Source: Heterodera schachtii
Taxonomy: Eukaryota; Nematoda; Chromadorea; Rhabditida; Heteroderidae
Assembly: GCA_023374025.1 (NCBI GenBank)
Contig: SIJG01000032.1
Span: 211,197 to 275,196, forward strand
Direction of reading: 5' to 3'
Length of the DNA stretch: 64,000 nt
Numbering within the stretch: the first letter of the stretch is position 1; each line of letters opens with the position of its first letter. A program made the position numbers and the translations under genes. Shown piece by piece: positions 59,461 through 64,000 of this stretch. The notes below the pieces were generated by a model. That model did no database searches. It had not been told where the DNA came from and worked only from the letters and a program-made list of their open reading frames with translations.

Positions 59461-61617
59461 ATGTTGTTGTCTATAACGATTATAATCGTTTTTCAAATTT
59501 ATTCAACCAATGCAATGCCTTATTTGGGTAAAAAAGGAAGATCATAATTACTAATTAATTTGATAAATAATTATTTTATGTAAATTTACTAATTGCTTTT
59601 AATGATATCAATGTAAATTAAATAATAAAATCATTAATTTAGTTAAAAAAAAAAAAATAAAAATAAATTACCAATTTTTAGATTTTTGCTTTGCTGAACA
59701 TAGTCTTGGATTATTCTTTTACAACAATTTGAAGGAGCAAAAAATTCATTTTGGCGCTTTTTTGGCCATTTCGGTCCATATAAAGAAGGCATTTGTTGAG
59801 GAATTATTATGCGAAGATTGCTTAAATTTCGCCATGAATACCGAACATGACCTGATGGAACATGCAGAAAATTCGAGAATTTTTTTAGAAAAATTTAAAA
59901 ATTGCATAACCGAACGAGAAATAAATTTCTATGATTTTATTATTCACTTAAAATTGGCTATAACAAATTCTGACCAGCAGCAGCAGAAGAAAGATGGAAT
60001 TGATGAGAATTTTCAATTACCAAAAACAATGGCAAATGGTAAAAATTATAAATAAAATGGTTAAATTTTTAAATTTTTAATTTTTTAAGCCTAAAAAATA
60101 ATTTAAATAAATGAGTTTTCATGGGTTACCCCACATTTGCGCCCCAGACATTTGCACCTATGTACAAAATCGGGTTCAAACTTAATATGGCTTAAACAGC
60201 CTTAAATAAACGATAAAAAGTAATTGTATGCGATAATTTAATCGTTAGAAAATTTTTGAAAAAAATGTAAATTTTCAAACAATATAATTATTGTTCCTAA
60301 TAAACCAAAAGAACGAGTTTTTCAAAATTAATGCTGTTTAAGACCTCTAAGAATGAGAAAAACTAAAGTTTAAACCAGATTTTGGACATAGGCGCAATGT
60401 CTGGGGCGCAAATGTCCGGGGCGCAAATGTCTGGGCACGGTTTTCAGGTTCATCGAGTCAAGTCTTTGCTAGCAGCACAAATGACCATGGTATTTTAACA
60501 ATTTAATAAATATTATTCATTCAAATTTGTTTTCTTTAGACATAACTAATTTTGGGAAACAAAAGCTGAGAAAATTGTTTGAAAATGGTAGATTTTTTTA
60601 ATTAAATTTTTATTTTCCAAATTTTTTCATAGGAGATAAAAGCAGCGGAATAAGTCAAAATGAGGCACAAATTAATGCTATGGGAATTGATAATAAAACG
60701 AAAGGTTCTAATTTAAATATTCCAACAAACTTTATTACATTTAAAATTTAAATAAAAAAATAATTTTATATTTTTATAAAGAAAATGATATTGGCACAAC
60801 TCAAAATTGTGCACCAAACTTTGAGCAATTTACCAACAAAATCAGCATGCAAGAGAAAAAGTTTTTCCTTTTTCTGATTGATTTTTTGGTTGAAAAAACA
60901 TTGGGAAAAATTAAAGCCAAAGAAATAAATGCAAATTTTGCGGAAATTCGGCATTTTTTCATGGCATTCTGCACCACAATGCACTTTCTGCTGATGCGTT
61001 TTGGCATTGCAGCGGATGGCGAATTTGGCATTCGATATCAGACAATTTTTGCTCGAATGGGGCTGGAAGAAGCGCGAATGGAATTGCTAAATTTCTACAA
61101 AAAATTTGCGGATTGTTTGTCAGTTAATTGGGAGCATTAATTTAAAAATATATAATTAATTTTAATTGAATTTGAAAAAATTAAAAAATAAATAAGTGTA
61201 AAAAAAATTATTTAATTTTGAGAAATGAAAATATATTTTTAATCAATTTATTAGATACTTTATTAGCTTTGTTTTTATCTTTTTTATAAAAATAATTCAA
61301 AAATATTAATAATTAATGAAAAAATTTTAAGTTTATAATTAAGAAATTATACTTCTTATATTATTTTTTTGTTATTTAGAAAACATTTTGTTGAATTGCC
61401 ATTTTTGTTAACTGATTTCAATTCTTCCGTTATTAATTTTCCCGACGAGGAGATCAATGAATTAATCAAACAAAATGCCAAAAGTAATTTATTTATAATG
61501 TAAAAATTAAAATTGAATTTTTTAGATACAAATGATCCCAATGAATTGGAGAAACTTTTGCTAAAAAATCATTCAAAATGTGAACAGAAAAAATGTTGTC
61601 ACCTAATGAACCATTGA
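59461..61617 (+). CDS. secreted helical protein with Cys-rich C-terminus (7 exons)
   Basis: Exons: 59461-59527, 59682-60038, 60540-60587, 60633-60704, 60782-61118, 61380-61483 and 61526-61617. Phases close and give 358 aa. Residues 1-19 are a signal peptide (M-L-L-S-I-T-I-I-I-V-F ... T-N-A). Then come two helical, charged domains: one in exon 2 (V-H-I-K-K-A-F-V-E-E-L-L-C-E-D-C-L) and one in exon 5 (F-L-I-D-F-L-V-E-K-T-L-G, F-F-M-A-F-C-T-T-M-H-F). They are joined by a polar linker from exons 3-4. The C-terminus is K-C-E-Q-K-K-C-C-H. Exon 5 uses a gtcagt donor; if it is ignored, the protein ends S-V-N-W-E-H at 61140 (304 aa), so there may be two C-termini. The layout (signal peptide, helices, Cys cluster) resembles the protein at 24984-26669, but I see no clear sequence relation. 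Family not recognised. Confidence 0.72.
60131..60440. repeat. small foldback with gacatttgcgcccc subrepeats in an intron
   Basis: The left arm (cacatttgcgccccagacat, then tttgcacctatgtac) is mirrored at 60382-60440 (ggacataggcgcaatgtctg, then gggcgcaaatgtccggggcg and a further cgcaaatgtctggg). Terminal subrepeats of about 14 bases in an inverted pair repeat the design of FB1 and FB2, with a different word. It lies in intron 2 of the secreted gene. Target duplication not found. Confidence 0.65.
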
Positions 61618-62122
61618 AAGATTTTAAATTATTTTTTGAAAAAAATGTTGTCGATTTTAAATTTTCTATAAAAGTGTTTTTCGAATTTTCATTATTTCGA
61701 TTATAAATTATAAATTAAATCCCAAAAAACTGTACTTGTTATGCACGAAAAAGCAAAATTTCTTAAGTATTAAAAAATGAATTTAAAGTTTTTGATTCCA
61801 AGAAAGGACATTTATTGAATTTATTTAAGGAATTCATAAAAGAAAACTAATCACAATTATAATATATAATTATTGCCAATTAATAAATGTGCCAACTATT
61901 TGTCTCCATAACAATCAATTAATAGTAAGGTTTATACAAAACAAAAAATGTAAAATAGAAAAAATTTGATTAATTATGATTAGGATTATATGACAGAGTC
62001 AATTCATTCACATGATTGGGGAGCAAAGTTCGTACAAGAATTGGCTGATTTTCCTTGAAAAATTAGAAAAAATAATAATATTATAATATTATTAAATTAG
62101 ATTGAATCCAAAAAATTTTTTT
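61618..62122. other. intergenic, AT-rich
   Basis: Between two convergent genes. No exon with full support. On the minus strand about 62010-62060, tttttcaag is followed by an open stretch (K-I-S-Q-F-L-Y-E-L-C) that could be a last exon of the gene at 62543 if the CT tract is intronic. Confidence 0.35.
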
Positions 62123-62134
62123 CTCACTCCCTCG

Positions 62135-62189
<55 letters not shown>

Positions 62190-62525
62190 CCTCTCTCTCT
62201 CGCTCTCTCTCTCTCTCTCGCTCTCACACTCTCTCGCTCTCTCCTCCCCCTCTTTCTTCTTATCTCTTCTCTGATTCTCTTTTCACTCTCCTTCAGTCTT
62301 TCTCTCTCTCTTCTCTCTCTCGCTCTTCCTCTCTTTCTCCACCTTCTCACGTTGCTTCTTCTCTACTCCCTCACCGCTCTCTTTCTATTCTTTCTCATCT
62401 CTGCTCTCTTTCTCACTCTCTTCTCTATAGTTTTCTGTCTCTCATTCTTTCTTTCTCTTTGCTATAACTCTATTTCCCTCTCTCCTGTCTCTCTGCATGT
62501 CTCTCTATATCTCTTTGTCTGTAGT
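62123..62525 (+). repeat. CT-rich microsatellite, about 400 bp
   Basis: Long runs of tctctctc broken by ctc, ctt, cac and cgc units. Open frames through it on both strands (S/L-rich and R/E-rich) are low-complexity artefacts. Such tracts are prone to length error in assemblies. Confidence 0.9.
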
Positions 62526-62542
62526 AAATAAATTTGATACTT

Positions 62543-62947
62543 TTACAATTTTCTTTCAAATTTTATTTTAATTATTCTATACCGAAGAACCCGTACCATT
62601 TCTTCTTCAGTCGCATTTTCTGGCCCATATTCGAATACGACTCCTCGACGTCCATCCAATTTTGTCTTTTCCAAAATGAACATTTCTCGTCCGTCCAGTT
62701 GGGTCCACGTTTTTGTGCCATGGAAAATTTGACTTGGCATATTTGGCATTGTGCCATCACGGTTCACCGTTATCACAACCGCACTGACAGTGTAATGGAC
62801 CCCGGGTGGGTCCACAAAAATTTTCAATTCACGGGACGCCGGATTGGTGTTGGATTGGCACAAAACCGTAGTGTTGATGATGGTCATTATGCCAAGGCAT
62901 AATGCTATTTTCAAAATAGCCAAAATTTTGGTGGCGAATTTTTTCAT
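62543..62947 (-). CDS. secreted protein, family not recognised
   Basis: Single exon from ATG 62947 to the stop at 62543, 134 aa. Residues 1-30 form a signal peptide with a basic start (M-K-K-F-A-T-K) and a hydrophobic core up to V-L-C-Q-S. The mature part has ordinary globular composition with likely beta strands (V-S-A-V-V-I-T-V-N-R-D-G-T; M-F-I-L-E-K-T-K-L-D-G-R-R-G-V-V-F-E-Y) and no Cys, unlike the helical secreted proteins nearby. The last 15 residues are K/I-rich. A possible donor (cttcg|gtatag at about 62586) could remove them and continue beyond the CT tract with about 14 other residues. Confidence 0.62.
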   Translation of the reverse strand: MKKFATKILAILKIALCLGIMTIINTTVLCQSNTNPASRELKIFVDPPGVHYTVSAVVITVNRDGTMPNMPSQIFHGTKTWTQLDGREMFILEKTKLDGRRGVVFEYGPENATEEEMVRVLRYRIIKIKFERKL

Positions 62948-63229
62948 GATTTAAATCCTCTTAATTTATAAATTCACTTATTTTTATCAGCGATTTCAAA
63001 TGTAATATATTTTTTATTTAATTATTTTGGGATTTTCAAAAAGTGGATGGAGGAAAAACTTTTATGATTAAGCAACGTTTTTTTAATGTATTTTTGTATA
63101 AAAAAATTCAAAAATTTTAATTTTCATAAAAATAAAAATGTATAAAATTATTTTATTATTACATGAAAAAAAGCAACAATATGAAAAAATAAAAATAAAT
63201 TTATTATTTTATTTTGATTTATCGATTTA
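62948..63229. other. AT-rich intergenic
   Basis: Upstream of the (-) strand secreted gene. No motif or coding stretch recognised. Confidence 0.4.
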
Positions 63230-64000
63230 TTATATTAAGCAATAATATTGCGAAAATAAAAATATTATTTTTTTTAATAAATAGGTTATGTATAGCAGTA
63301 TTAATTTTATAATGCTGAAAAAAGGGGTTGTGTATTGGCACAAAATAGCACAAATTGGCGGAAGTGGCATATTCACCACAAAATCATCATCATCAGATGA
63401 TCTGATGATGCTTATTTGGGTGCTATTATCTACAAACAACAAAACAACAACATAATTAGTTTTAATTTTTCATTTAACTTATTATTTTAAGTCTGAAAAA
63501 AATTGTAATATTTTGTGGCAAAATGTTGCTAAATATTAAAAAAAAAAATCAAAAAATGACAGGACCCGAATTTATATGTCCTAAAAACCCCAAAAAGGCC
63601 AACAATATGTCTCAAAATTGAATTTTAAAAAAAAACTGCTCAAAAACACCTCAAAAAATTGCATTCTTTATCCATTTCGCTAACACAATGCTAATCAAAA
63701 GCATTTTGACTTAATTGTGCGGATTTTTTTGTTAATTATTTCAACACGTTACCGGGTTGATAAGAGCCGATATGAATATTAAAATTTTTTCATTATCAAA
63801 AGAGACACCGCCGCTAATTTGTCAGCAAAGTTGTGACTGCCAAACCCCAAAATGCCGTCAACATTTTCAACGAATCAAATCGGTCGGCACAATTGAGCAT
63901 AAATTTCCGAGGACAGCAGCAGAATGACGCGAATTGATCAATTTTTTTCACCTATTTGAACCAATTTTCATTGAAACCACCAAATTCAACATTCTTGGCA
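63230..64000 (-). CDS. possible 3' end of a gene running off the right edge
   Basis: Minus-strand sequence after tttgtttgtag (about 63432) is open to a stop at 63230 and begins T-Q-I-S-I-I-R-S-S-D-D-D-D-F-V-V-N, a coding-like stretch, before turning AT-rich. A second candidate exon starts beyond the window and ends at 63952 with a donor (aatag|gtgaaa). The phases can be made to fit, but the acceptor choice is ambiguous. Partial, weak support only. Confidence 0.25.

Noticed and set aside
62102..62467. Long Ser/Leu open frame (and Arg/Glu frame on the other strand)
   Set aside because: Both are translations of the CT microsatellite; low-complexity artefacts.
1..64000. ATGCCA (dorsal-gland-type) promoter motif enrichment upstream of the secreted genes
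   Set aside because: Scanned by eye upstream of the secreted genes; the motif was not repeated upstream of most of them. A counted test against background is needed before any claim.
1..64000. Bacterial origin or operon
   Set aside because: Introns with GT-AG ends in every gene, no ribosome-binding sites, nematode receptor family, and MITEs with hAT-type duplications.

Overview
This window is nuclear DNA of a nematode, most probably a plant-parasitic tylenchid (Meloidogyne / cyst-nematode side). The DNA is strongly AT-rich. Every recognisable gene is split by short introns ending in TTTCAG or TTTTAG, and several ATGs sit a few bases behind such a site, as expected for spliced-leader trans-splicing. 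One gene is a nematode-type Srt chemoreceptor, and one is a glutathione synthetase carrying a signal peptide, a combination known from plant-parasitic nematode effector families. The species call is inference. All exon models were built by eye from open frames, splice sites and phase closure; none has transcript support.

Layout: 1.2-3.1 kb (+) is a two-repeat Cys-rich secreted protein with a foldback transposon in its intron. 3.3-6.5 kb is a nest of foldback and hAT-like elements, and 6.6-12.2 kb is repeat-rich. Within the latter, 10.9-11.5 kb (+) is a possible chimeric secreted gene made from a signal-peptide-like exon plus the last exon of a family found again at 38-47 kb. 12.7-18.9 kb (-) is an 11-exon secreted protein with phase-0 micro-exons. 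20.3-23.0 kb (-) is the Srt receptor. 25.0-26.7 kb (-) is a secreted helical protein with a Cys cluster. 28.2-29.7 kb (-) is a signal-peptide RING-finger protein lacking one zinc ligand. 32.9-37.5 kb (+) is the secreted glutathione-synthetase-like gene, with a one-base frameshift and a hAT MITE at a splice donor. 38.7-47.4 kb (-) is a three-copy secreted family: one intact, one frameshifted, one decayed. 48.5-56.1 kb (-) is a coiled-coil-like gene with four alternative first exons. 57.1-58.9 kb is a Tc1-like foldback. 59.5-61.6 kb (+) and 62.5-62.9 kb (-) are two further secreted proteins, and an incomplete gene may run off the right edge.

Taken together, most genes encode proteins with an N-terminal signal peptide and no recognised domain, and they lie among active-looking non-autonomous transposons with exact target-site duplications. 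This looks like an effector-rich, fast-evolving island. Gene birth (chimera), tandem duplication and decay, and neofunctionalised housekeeping folds (glutathione synthetase, RING) can all be seen side by side.
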